Shown one piece after another: positions 25,200 through 33,273 of a stretch of 64,000 bases of DNA (position 1 is the stretch's first letter; each line of letters opens with the position of its first letter). The notes beneath the pieces were generated by a model. That model ran no database searches, was not told the origin of the DNA, and was given only the letters and a program-made list of their open reading frames with translations. This DNA comes from G963691835 sp963691835 (GTDB taxonomy: Bacteria; Pseudomonadota; Alphaproteobacteria; Thalassobaculales; Thalassobaculaceae): contig OY829383.1 of NCBI GenBank assembly GCA_963691835.1, positions 2,604,001 to 2,668,000 of the forward strand, written 5' to 3'. Made by a program: the position numbers and the translations under genes.

Positions 25200-26549
25200 T
25201 TAGGGCTCTACGAGGCCGAGCTGGAATGCCCTGTTGATCGGTTTGGTCAGGTACTGGAACAGCGTCCGCTCTCCTGTGCGGATGTCCGCCTGAACGACCA
25301 TGCCCGGCAAAATCAGATTGCGCTGCGGGTTCTGACCAACGAAGGGCTTTTCAAGCGACAGAACGACTTCGTAGTAGGGCGTGCCGTTGGGGTTCAGGAC
25401 CGTCGTGGCGGAAATGGTATCGACGGTGCCCGACACGCCGCCGAACTGCGCGTAGTCGTAGGCTGTGAATCGGACGTTCGCTTCCTGGCCAACGCTGACG
25501 AAGCCAATGTCCTTGGGGTTGAGCTGCACCTCGACCACCAGCTTGTCGTCGAGGGGGACAAGCTCCACGACCGTCTCGCCCGGGGTGATGACGCCCCCGG
25601 TCGACTTGTAGCGGAGGGTTTGAACGATCCCGCGCACCGGGGCGGTGAGTTCCAGCCGCTCCACCCGGTCGACAAACCGCGCGAGGGATTCCCGGACCTC
25701 GGTCAGTTCCGTGGATACTGCCGCGATCTCCGTTAGCGAGTCGTTCTCGAGCTTGCTCTCGACCTCGGCCAGCTTGCTCTCCGCCTCCGACACCGATTCC
25801 CGGGCCCGCTCGATGAGGCCTTCCACCTGAAGCAACTGTCCCCGTGTCGTGTTCACGGACCGGAGAAGATCGAGATAGCGGAACCGCGGCGTGAGGCCCT
25901 TGTCCAGGAGCTGCTTCCGCAGTTTCGCCTCTTCTTCCAGAAGATCCACGCTTCTTTGAACGGTGTCCCGCTGCCCCTGGAGGGTTTGCAACGACAACTC
26001 CCGCTCCCTCACCTGCCGGCGCAGCACGTCGAGCTGATTGGCGCGGGCGTTCCGGCGGGCGTTGAGCAGCGCGTTCTGTTCGGTCACCAATTGCGGGTGG
26101 CTGATGGAGAAGGCGCCATAGACCGGATCGCCGTCGCTGACCAACGCCTGGAGGCGCGCCAGCCGCACGGCCAGGGACGCCTCGCGCACCCGAAGCTGCG
26201 CAAGCTCGGACTCGGCGAATGTCGGGCTCATCGTCACGAGGGAGGCACCGGTCTCTACGATGTCGCCTTCTTCGACATGGATCGACTCGATGATCCCGCC
26301 TTCGAGATGCTGAAGTGTCCGAACGGCACTCGACGGAATGACCTGGCCATCGGCTCGGGCGACCTGATCCAGCCGCGCCATCATTGACCACGCAACCGCC
26401 GCCACCAGCGTGATCGCGATCAGAACCACCATGGACTGGACCAGGATCGGCGAGGTGCCTTCCTCCAGCTTAATGGACTGCGCGAGATACGTCGTCCGGG
26501 CGGGCGGGCGGGCCGCACCAGTGCGCACAGGAAGATTGCTGGACGCCAT
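25200..26549 (-). CDS. HlyD-family type I secretion membrane-fusion protein
   Basis: 449 residues from the ATG at 26549, one base after the upstream ABC gene's stop, with GGGAGG upstream. One transmembrane helix (about 38-58), a lipoyl-like half-motif GGIIESIHVEEGDIVETG, a long alpha-helical hairpin (about 110-300), the second half-motif RLELTAPVRGIVQTL and a C-terminal beta-barrel ending LTKPINRAFQ. These are the parts of adaptors (HlyD/PrtE/LapC type) that join an inner-membrane ABC exporter to a TolC-like channel. No outer-membrane partner gene is present, so a chromosomal TolC is presumed. Confidence 0.9.
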   Translation of the reverse strand: MASSNLPVRTGAARPPARTTYLAQSIKLEEGTSPILVQSMVVLIAITLVAAVAWSMMARLDQVARADGQVIPSSAVRTLQHLEGGIIESIHVEEGDIVETGASLVTMSPTFAESELAQLRVREASLAVRLARLQALVSDGDPVYGAFSISHPQLVTEQNALLNARRNARANQLDVLRRQVRERELSLQTLQGQRDTVQRSVDLLEEEAKLRKQLLDKGLTPRFRYLDLLRSVNTTRGQLLQVEGLIERARESVSEAESKLAEVESKLENDSLTEIAAVSTELTEVRESLARFVDRVERLELTAPVRGIVQTLRYKSTGGVITPGETVVELVPLDDKLVVEVQLNPKDIGFVSVGQEANVRFTAYDYAQFGGVSGTVDTISATTVLNPNGTPYYEVVLSLEKPFVGQNPQRNLILPGMVVQADIRTGERTLFQYLTKPINRAFQLGLVEP

Positions 26550-26550
26550 T

Positions 26551-28692
26551 TCAAGCGCCTCCCGTTTTGAGTTTTTTCGGCGCGGACTTCTTCTCGCGCT
26601 CACCAGGGCGAAGGCGTCCGCCGTCGAGGGTGACGACCCGGTCGGCCATGCGGACGGCGCTGGGCCGGTGGGTGACGAAGATCACCGTCTTCTGTCCCTT
26701 CAGCGAAGTCAGATGCCGCATCAGCCGGGCATCGCCCGCCGCATCCAGGTTCTGGGCGGGCTCGTCCAGCAGGATGATGGGCGCGTCCTTGATCCAGACC
26801 CGAGCAAGCGACAGCTTCTGCCGGAAGCTTTCCGGCAAGCTCGCCAGTTTCTCGTCGCCGATCCAGGTATTGAAGCCGTCTTCCAGTGCTTCGATCTCCT
26901 CGAGCACGCCCGCCGCCTCGGTCGCCGCGCGCATCATGTCGTCCGTCGCGGATGGGTTCGCGAGCCGCAGGTTTTGCGCCACGGTGCCATAGAACAGACG
27001 CGGGGTCTGGGGCAGGAAGGCGACAGACCGGCGCAGAGCCGTCAACTCGATGTGCCTCTGCTCCACGCCGCCATAGAACACGCTTCCGGCCTGTGGCCGT
27101 ATAAGGCCCGCCAGGACCTTGAGTGCCGTCGACTTTCCAGCGCCGCTCGGGCCGGTGAGGGCAACGAGTTCGCCCGGCTCCACATCGAATGAGATGGCAA
27201 GCAGGGCCGGATCCGCGTCATCCCGGTAGCGCATGGAGATCCGGCGGGCGGAAAGCTTGCCGTTGAACCGATGCTCGTCGACCAGAGTGTCAACGGAGAA
27301 CGTTTCCGGCGGGGTGCGCATCAGCCGGTTGATCTGAGTGAGCGTCTGGCCGATCTGGGACATCCGCGGTAGCGCCTGGAAGCCGAGCTGGATCGGGGTC
27401 AGAACCCGCCAGACGAGCGCCATGGAAGCCACGAGGGAACCTGTCGTCATCTGCTGCGCGATGACCTGGTTCGCTCCAAAGACAACCGTCAGCAGACCGG
27501 CCCCCATGACCAGCCCGTGGCAGACGGATTGGAGCACGATCATTCTCTGAGAGGCCCGGCTTCTGTCATTGGCCGTCTGGGCGGACAGGGGCCGCAGACG
27601 GTCGATGAAGCTGTCTTCCATCACCGTCTCGCGCAGGGAGCGTTGATTGGAGACAAGCTCCGTCACGATTTGGTCGCGTTGCGCCCTGGCCCGCGCCGCA
27701 TCCGCTTCAGCCCGCCGGATCGCTGGAACAAAGACGACGGCCATCGCCGTGAAAATGGCGAGTGCGGCGATCGGGATGAGCACGATCATGCCGCCCACAT
27801 ACCCGATTACCAGAAGCGCCATGAGGACGAGCGGCAACTCCAGGATCATGTTCGCGATCGGGCTGTTCACAACGTCACGAACCGACTGAAAACCCTTCAG
27901 GCGCTGAAGCTGCGCGCCAATGGCGTGGTTGTCGCTGGTCGCGGGTGGTAGCTCCAACAACCGCCGGAAGGTCTCCGTGCCGATGAGGTAGTCGAGGCGC
28001 CCGGCCATATGGGCAAGCGCCTTGGCCCTCAGGTTTCGAGTGAGAAAGTCGACGATGAGCGCGGCTGCCAACCCGGGAACAAGCCAGCCCAAACTGGCGT
28101 CCGACGCCGCGGGCACAACGATATCGTAGACCGCGATGACGAATATCGGGACCGCGATGCCGAAGACGGCGGAAAACAGGCTGCAGGCCAGAACGATCAG
28201 AGCTTCGGACCGGAAACGGCGGAAAAGCTGCCAGGTCCAACTCCGGCCGTCGCTGGCAGGCTGCGCTCGACCCTGACGCTCGAATGTGTAGTAGTAGCCG
28301 GTCAGCGCCCAGCCCCGGATCTCGCGAACCTGACCGACCGCGCTATCGAAGACGATGAAGCCCTTGTCGCTTCGGGCATGGACGACGAGCGGCGCCCGGC
28401 CGCGCGCCAGAAACACGCACGGCATCAAACGGCTATCGATGTCCCTGAGACGCCCTTGGTTCCGGCGGCTCAGATATCCCAACTCCGCAAGCGCGTTCCG
28501 GAGGTCGATCAGATCAAGTCGGCTCGCGAAATGGGGCAGCGCCTCCATCAGCTCCCGCGTGTCCCCGTGCCAACCGAGGGAGGTCAGCAGCGGCAGGAGG
28601 CACGACGCAAAGTTCGACGTCGCCTCGAAGTCTGAAACCTCGGAGCGGCGAAGGGCATCAGCGAGACTGTCGGCACGGCTGACGACGCTCAC
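26551..28692 (-). CDS. Type I secretion ABC exporter subunit with C39-like N-domain
   Basis: 713 residues: a peptidase-C39-like but non-catalytic N-domain (about 20-135; no DCG motif), six-helix exporter domain (about 160-450), and ABC ATPase. Walker A GPSGAGKST (514-522), Q-loop Gln562, Walker B LLDE (641-644) and switch His675 are intact. The signature is LPESFRQ (from L619) instead of LSGGQ. Start overlaps the upstream ABC gene's stop as ATGA, so the two proteins are made together and probably pair. HlyB and LapB also carry a degenerate C39 domain that binds the RTX substrate. Probable cargo: an RTX protein, possibly that at the window's left edge. Confidence 0.88.
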   Translation of the reverse strand: MSVVSRADSLADALRRSEVSDFEATSNFASCLLPLLTSLGWHGDTRELMEALPHFASRLDLIDLRNALAELGYLSRRNQGRLRDIDSRLMPCVFLARGRAPLVVHARSDKGFIVFDSAVGQVREIRGWALTGYYYTFERQGRAQPASDGRSWTWQLFRRFRSEALIVLACSLFSAVFGIAVPIFVIAVYDIVVPAASDASLGWLVPGLAAALIVDFLTRNLRAKALAHMAGRLDYLIGTETFRRLLELPPATSDNHAIGAQLQRLKGFQSVRDVVNSPIANMILELPLVLMALLVIGYVGGMIVLIPIAALAIFTAMAVVFVPAIRRAEADAARARAQRDQIVTELVSNQRSLRETVMEDSFIDRLRPLSAQTANDRSRASQRMIVLQSVCHGLVMGAGLLTVVFGANQVIAQQMTTGSLVASMALVWRVLTPIQLGFQALPRMSQIGQTLTQINRLMRTPPETFSVDTLVDEHRFNGKLSARRISMRYRDDADPALLAISFDVEPGELVALTGPSGAGKSTALKVLAGLIRPQAGSVFYGGVEQRHIELTALRRSVAFLPQTPRLFYGTVAQNLRLANPSATDDMMRAATEAAGVLEEIEALEDGFNTWIGDEKLASLPESFRQKLSLARVWIKDAPIILLDEPAQNLDAAGDARLMRHLTSLKGQKTVIFVTHRPSAVRMADRVVTLDGGRLRPGEREKKSAPKKLKTGGA

Positions 28693-30491
28693 TTACCGTC
28701 TCCACGGCTACGGACGAGAACCGGACGCGCAGGCGCCGGCGGTGGAGGCAGGATCTCGGGCGCGCTCTGCGGCGGCCGGGCCCGGGAACGACGCCCGGTG
28801 GTGCCGCTGTCCCGGCCAAGAACCAGGGTCCGGTCGGCAATGGCAAGGAATGACGGCCGTTGGCTGACGAGGATGATGGTGCAGGTCCCCTTTCGCCGGG
28901 CCAGGGCCTCCCGGAAGAGCCGGTCGGCGTCCTGGTCCAAGTTGGAGTTGCACTCGTCCATGATGATCACGCGCGGCTGGCGGGCCAGCGCCGCGGCGAT
29001 TGGAATCTGCTGGCGCAACGATGCGGGCAGTGTCTCCCGGGTCGACGAGGAGATCTCCGTGTTGAACCCGCGCGAGAGCTTGGAGACCGCCTCCGCCAGC
29101 CCGATTTCCCGGGCCGCTTCTTCGGCGGCGGCGATGCGGTCCGGATCGTCCGAGAAGCCACAGAGGTTCTCCAGGATCGTCCCATCGAACAGCGCTGGAT
29201 TGTAAGGCAGGTAGGCGATGTGGCGCCGGAGTTCCGCATCGCTCAATTGGCTTACATCCACCCCGTCGTAGTAGATCGTCCCGGTGTCTGGACGCAGGAT
29301 CCCGGCAACCAGCGACAGCAACGTCGACTTGCCGGCCCAGTTCTCCCCGGAGACGGCGATCGCCGCGCCCGCGTCGAACGTCAGATCCACCTCATCGAAC
29401 AACGGCCGTTCGGAATCATATCGGAATGACACGCCGCGAAGCTCGACACGGCCCTGAAAATCCTCAAGCCACTGTTCCCGGTACTTCGCAGCAAGCGACA
29501 GCTCTGAGAGCGAGTTCACATGATCCTTGGCGACGCGCACCGACTGATACTGGCTCCACAGCATCGCCGCCCGGTTCAACGGTTGGGTGGCGCGGCCGGC
29601 CAAAAGCATGCAGGCGGCCACGCCGCCGATGGTCATCTCGCCGTCGATCACCATGAGGCTTCCGAAAGCGACGATGGCACCGAGCGTCGCCTGGGTGACG
29701 AAGTTGGCCATGGCCTGTGCGCTGGCGCCGCCTTCCACAACATCATGGGTGACGCGCGCGCTCCGCTCCATGACCCGCTCGTAACGACGCTCCATCAGGC
29801 GCTCCATCGAGTAGGACTTGATGGTCAGCAGGCCTTGCAGGATCTCAAGCAGGAAGTTGGTTTGTGCCCGTTCCGTATCCTGACGGGCTTCGACGCGCCG
29901 CCGCACCTCGAGGCCGTTGAGAACCGAGGTCAGCGCCAGGATCACGATACAGGCCAGCAGAACGAAGCCGAGTTGCTTGCCGATCAGGAAAACCGCGCCG
30001 ACGAACAGGACGAAGAACGGAAAGTCGACGAGAAGCTGGGGTAGGTACCCGGCCCGGCTTTCCCGAATGGTGTCGATGGAACCCAACTGCTCCAGCCGCC
30101 GGGCTGTCGAGGTGGTCTGGAAGTCTTTGGGGTCCGCAAACAGGATCTTGGTGACGCTGCCCATGAACGCCCGGTGACCGTAGTGGGCTGCGCGGAGCGC
30201 AACGATGTATCCGCGGCCGATCCGAACGGCGACGTCGATCAACACCGCGACCGCAACACCAGCCGCGAGAATCATCAGCGTGTGATCGGTCGCGTTGGGT
30301 AGAACCCGGTCGTAGACGATCAAAATCACGAACGGCAACACCATCGCCATGACGTTCGAAATGAACGAGGCCAGCACGATCGTCGGTGTCGCCGCAGACG
30401 GAACCTGCGAGAAATCGCGGAGAAAGGTAGAGCCGGGTGTCGACCGCTCCGTTCCGGCCCACGCACCCCAGATATCTCTGTGGATCGTCAT
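28689..30491 (-). CDS. Type I secretion ABC exporter subunit with degenerate ATPase motifs
   Basis: 600 residues: exporter transmembrane domain (about 30-310) and ABC domain, with no C39 domain. Walker A is GENWAGKST (382-390) and Walker B VIIMDE (508-513). But the Q-loop Gln is Tyr430 (LPYNP), the signature is LPASLRQ (from L488), and the switch His is Gln544 (VSQRPS). A proline-rich tail of ~40 residues follows. These losses suggest the non-hydrolysing half of a heterodimer with the next gene, as in LmrCD/TM287-288 or Vibrio RtxBE pairs. First gene of the three-gene exporter operon; a divergent XRE gene starts about 280 bp away. Confidence 0.85.
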   Translation of the reverse strand: MTIHRDIWGAWAGTERSTPGSTFLRDFSQVPSAATPTIVLASFISNVMAMVLPFVILIVYDRVLPNATDHTLMILAAGVAVAVLIDVAVRIGRGYIVALRAAHYGHRAFMGSVTKILFADPKDFQTTSTARRLEQLGSIDTIRESRAGYLPQLLVDFPFFVLFVGAVFLIGKQLGFVLLACIVILALTSVLNGLEVRRRVEARQDTERAQTNFLLEILQGLLTIKSYSMERLMERRYERVMERSARVTHDVVEGGASAQAMANFVTQATLGAIVAFGSLMVIDGEMTIGGVAACMLLAGRATQPLNRAAMLWSQYQSVRVAKDHVNSLSELSLAAKYREQWLEDFQGRVELRGVSFRYDSERPLFDEVDLTFDAGAAIAVSGENWAGKSTLLSLVAGILRPDTGTIYYDGVDVSQLSDAELRRHIAYLPYNPALFDGTILENLCGFSDDPDRIAAAEEAAREIGLAEAVSKLSRGFNTEISSSTRETLPASLRQQIPIAAALARQPRVIIMDECNSNLDQDADRLFREALARRKGTCTIILVSQRPSFLAIADRTLVLGRDSGTTGRRSRARPPQSAPEILPPPPAPARPVLVRSRGDGK

Positions 30492-30774
30492 CGCTTCACC
30501 GGTCCGTGCCTCATCCCGGAATCACGAAAACAAAGCGCCAGCGAAACCGCTGACGCCCTCACTCCCCGAATCAAATGCATTTTAGCCAATTATGGCGCCA
30601 ATCTAAACTCTGCATTGTGAGGGCTTCGCTGTGTGCAACGTTATATGCAAGGCAGGTCGCGTCCTGGCCTGAACGTGACGTCCCTTGAGCGTCGATCGTG
30701 GCGGAAGAGTGTTGATATCCCGTTACCGAAAGGAAGCCCACACGGATGAGGTCGGGCTGACGGGGGAGGGAATG

Positions 30775-31149
30775 ATGACCGACCAACAAACAATCGGCAG
30801 CCGGCTGATCGCCGCCCGGGAGCGGGCGGGCTTCACCGTCGCTCAGCTCGCCAGACGTTTGGGTGTGCAGACCCGGACGTTGTCCGCTTGGGAACGCGAC
30901 CAGAGCGAGCCAAGATCCAATCGGCTTCTGATGCTTGCCGGTATGTTGGGTGTTTCGGCTACGTGGCTGCTGCAAGGCATCGGAGAGGGCATCGAAGAGC
31001 ACTCCCATGACACCGACATCGAACGTATCAGAACCGATATCGCTGACCTGAGAGGGGCGGCCGAGCGCATGATTGAGGCGCTCGACACGATAGATGCCCG
31101 TCTTTCAGACTTGTCCGAACGTGTGTCCGGTGACAGCGGCGACCTATAA
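30775..31149 (+). CDS. XRE-family transcriptional regulator
   Basis: 124 residues from the ATG at 30775 (an adjacent ATG at 30772 is equally possible), with GGGGGAGGG upstream. The N-terminal helix-turn-helix reads IGSRLIAARERAGFTVAQLARRLGVQTRTLSAWE, seen in parts as LIAARERAGFTVAQLARRLG and TRTLSAWERDQ. The C-terminal ~45 residues form a predicted coiled coil (ERIRTDIADLRGAAERMIEAL), probably for dimerisation. It faces away from the secretion operon across a ~280-bp shared promoter region, so it may control that operon and itself. Confidence 0.8.
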   Translation: MTDQQTIGSRLIAARERAGFTVAQLARRLGVQTRTLSAWERDQSEPRSNRLLMLAGMLGVSATWLLQGIGEGIEEHSHDTDIERIRTDIADLRGAAERMIEALDTIDARLSDLSERVSGDSGDL

Positions 31150-31325
31150 GGCTGGTCGCCGGTAACGGCGTCCGCATCTCTGCGATTAGCGGCGGCGGAT
31201 AAGGCCGAGCCAGCTCCGAGCGATCAACGGTGACGTAAGCATCGCTGTACCTCCAATTGCGGTTTCGATAATTGCGATCTTGTTACAGTCTGTGACATGT
31301 GCAAGGCGGATGAATTTTCGAATTC

Positions 31326-31338
31326 ATCCTTTAAGGAT
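31326..31338. promoter_or_regulatory. Short perfect palindrome in AT-rich spacer
   Basis: ATCCTT-T-AAGGAT lies in an AT-rich spacer (about 31295-31375) between the XRE gene and the convergent methyltransferase gene. It could be part of a weak terminator or an operator; nothing more can be said. Confidence 0.25.
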
Positions 31339-31388
31339 AATAAGTATCAGAAATTATTAGAATTTATGAGCTTCAAGTGGCTTCGAGG

Positions 31389-31880
31389 TTAGAGCCAGCA
31401 CCTGACGCTTCGGCAATACTCGGTGTAAGGGTCGCCAAACTTCTTTGCCAAATAGGCTTCTTCGCGTGCGATTACGCCACGATCCAGAACCAAGACAGCA
31501 GGTACAAGCAGGATCAGCATCCAGACCGTATTCGCGATCATCGCCGCGCCCAGGACGACCATCACCAAGCCGACGTAGATTGGATTGCGGCTGTATCGAA
31601 ACGGCCCCGATGTGACGACAGCTTGTGTCGGCTTGTGGGGCTGCACATTGGTCCCCTCCAAATGGAAGGTCGTCGCGGCCCAAGCCGCCAGCAGCACACC
31701 GAAGACGACCAGCAACGGCCCAAGCATGTGTTGCACGAAAACGGGCGCGAAGTACCAGGCGGATTGCCCTTGAAGGATCAAACCAAGGACGATAACGCCA
31801 CCCATGAGAACGTCCGGCGGGACGAGAACGCCTGGGTTGTCCGGTTTCTCCGCAGAGTTTTCGTTCTCGGTCCCGGTCAT
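31389..31880 (-). CDS. Isoprenylcysteine carboxyl methyltransferase (ICMT)-like membrane protein
   Basis: 163 residues with four hydrophobic segments, preceded by GGAGAGGG. The C-terminal signature GPFRYSRNPIYVGLV followed by EEAYLAKKFGDPYTEYCRSV is that of the ICMT/PEMT-like integral-membrane methyltransferases, which bind S-adenosylmethionine at the membrane face. Bacterial members have mostly unknown substrates. It begins 9 bp after the lyase stop, so it probably belongs to the lyase/CoA-ligase transcript. Confidence 0.82.
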   Translation of the reverse strand: MTGTENENSAEKPDNPGVLVPPDVLMGGVIVLGLILQGQSAWYFAPVFVQHMLGPLLVVFGVLLAAWAATTFHLEGTNVQPHKPTQAVVTSGPFRYSRNPIYVGLVMVVLGAAMIANTVWMLILLVPAVLVLDRGVIAREEAYLAKKFGDPYTEYCRSVRCWL

Positions 31881-31889
31881 GGCCCTCTC

Positions 31890-33245
31890 CTAGGTGGTGC
31901 GGCGGCGCCCTTCCAGGAGCCGGTCGACCATGGTGCCGGCCAAACCCACATAGTTGGCCGGATCCACGATACGTTCGATCTCAACCCGGCTCAGATGGTC
32001 CGAAATCTCGGGCACGTCCAGTAAACGATCCGCGAGGACGCCGCCTTCGCTAAGCACCAATCGGCAGCAGTCGTAGACGATGTCATGGGCGCGCTGCCTG
32101 CCGATATGCGGCGCGAGCCCCATCATCACCGCCTCGGCCACGATCAGCCCGCCGGTGACGTCCAGGTTCCGGCGCATGGCGTCCGCCCGGACATCCAGGC
32201 CCTCCATCATGCGGACGGCTTGAGACAAGCTCCCATGCCCGACGATGAGGGCCTGTGGCACAGCGAGCCACTCCGCCTGCCACGGTCCGGTCGCCCTCTC
32301 GTGGTCATGAATCATGGCATCCAGCATCAGTGCCACGGACTGCCGGACCGTCTTGGCCCCGGCGATGATCAGCTCACAGGAGATGGGGTTGCGCTTCTGG
32401 GGCATGGTACTGCTTGAGCCGCGTCCTGAGACAAACGGCTCGAAGGCTTCGCCGATCTCCGTCTGCATCATCAGCATGACGTCCGTTGCGATCTTGGCGA
32501 GGGTGGCCGTCACGAGCCCCATGAGATTGACCGCTTCAGCCGGTCCGTCCCGCACCGCGTGCCAGACCATGTCCGGGGCATCCAGGCCGAGCTCGGACAT
32601 CATGGCGTTCTGGATGTCGAGGCCCTGCTCGCCAACGGAGGCCAAAGTCCCGACGGCGCCGGCGAATTGGCCAACAGCGATCCGTGGACGCATTTCCGAC
32701 AACCGGTCCCGGTGACGGTCGACCGCTGAGAGCCATACCGCCGCCTTGTAACCGAAAGTCACCGGGAGTGCGTGTTGCAGGTGCGTGCGGCCCGCCATAA
32801 CCGTATCCCGGTGGGTTGCGGCAAGCGTTGCCAGCGCCTCTCCGAGCCGCTCAAGATCCCGGTCAATCAGATCCAGCGCCCGGCCGAGTTGCATGGCGAG
32901 TGTGGTGTCCATGATGTCCTGGGTCGTGGCCCCCCAATGAACGTACTCGCCCAACCCGTCTCGGCAGGCGTGGCCGAGCTGTTCGACGATCCCGACGATC
33001 GGGTAGCCGACGATGTCCGTCTTACTCTTCAGCGCCGGCAGGTCGATGATCGATGGTTCCGCTTTCTCGGTGATCTCCGCCGCCGCGCGCTCGGGAATGA
33101 TGCCCAGACCGGCTTGCGCCCGTGCCAACGCCGCCTCGACGAGAAGGTGGAGCCGGATGGTCTCCTGATCCGAGAAGATCAATCGCATCTCTTCGGTACC
33201 GAACTGGTCCCGGAAGATGTCGGAGTCGATCGGTGTGGACGGCAT
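31890..33245 (-). CDS. Fumarate-lyase superfamily enzyme, PcaB-like (3-carboxymuconate cycloisomerase type)
   Basis: 451 residues, with GAAGGAAG upstream. The superfamily loop GSSSTMPQKRNP carries the catalytic Ser, and VHWGATTQDIMDT and MAGRTHLQHALP are the other two conserved blocks. Length and sequence fit the 3-carboxy-cis,cis-muconate cycloisomerase / adenylosuccinate lyase-like branch. No other protocatechuate genes are here, and the neighbour is an acyl-CoA ligase, so it may instead eliminate or add across another dicarboxylate. PurB is unlikely because the enzyme is with catabolic-type genes. Confidence 0.82.
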   Translation of the reverse strand: MPSTPIDSDIFRDQFGTEEMRLIFSDQETIRLHLLVEAALARAQAGLGIIPERAAAEITEKAEPSIIDLPALKSKTDIVGYPIVGIVEQLGHACRDGLGEYVHWGATTQDIMDTTLAMQLGRALDLIDRDLERLGEALATLAATHRDTVMAGRTHLQHALPVTFGYKAAVWLSAVDRHRDRLSEMRPRIAVGQFAGAVGTLASVGEQGLDIQNAMMSELGLDAPDMVWHAVRDGPAEAVNLMGLVTATLAKIATDVMLMMQTEIGEAFEPFVSGRGSSSTMPQKRNPISCELIIAGAKTVRQSVALMLDAMIHDHERATGPWQAEWLAVPQALIVGHGSLSQAVRMMEGLDVRADAMRRNLDVTGGLIVAEAVMMGLAPHIGRQRAHDIVYDCCRLVLSEGGVLADRLLDVPEISDHLSRVEIERIVDPANYVGLAGTMVDRLLEGRRRTT

Positions 33246-33273
33246 CGGGCTTCCTTCTCATGGGTGACGCGGA

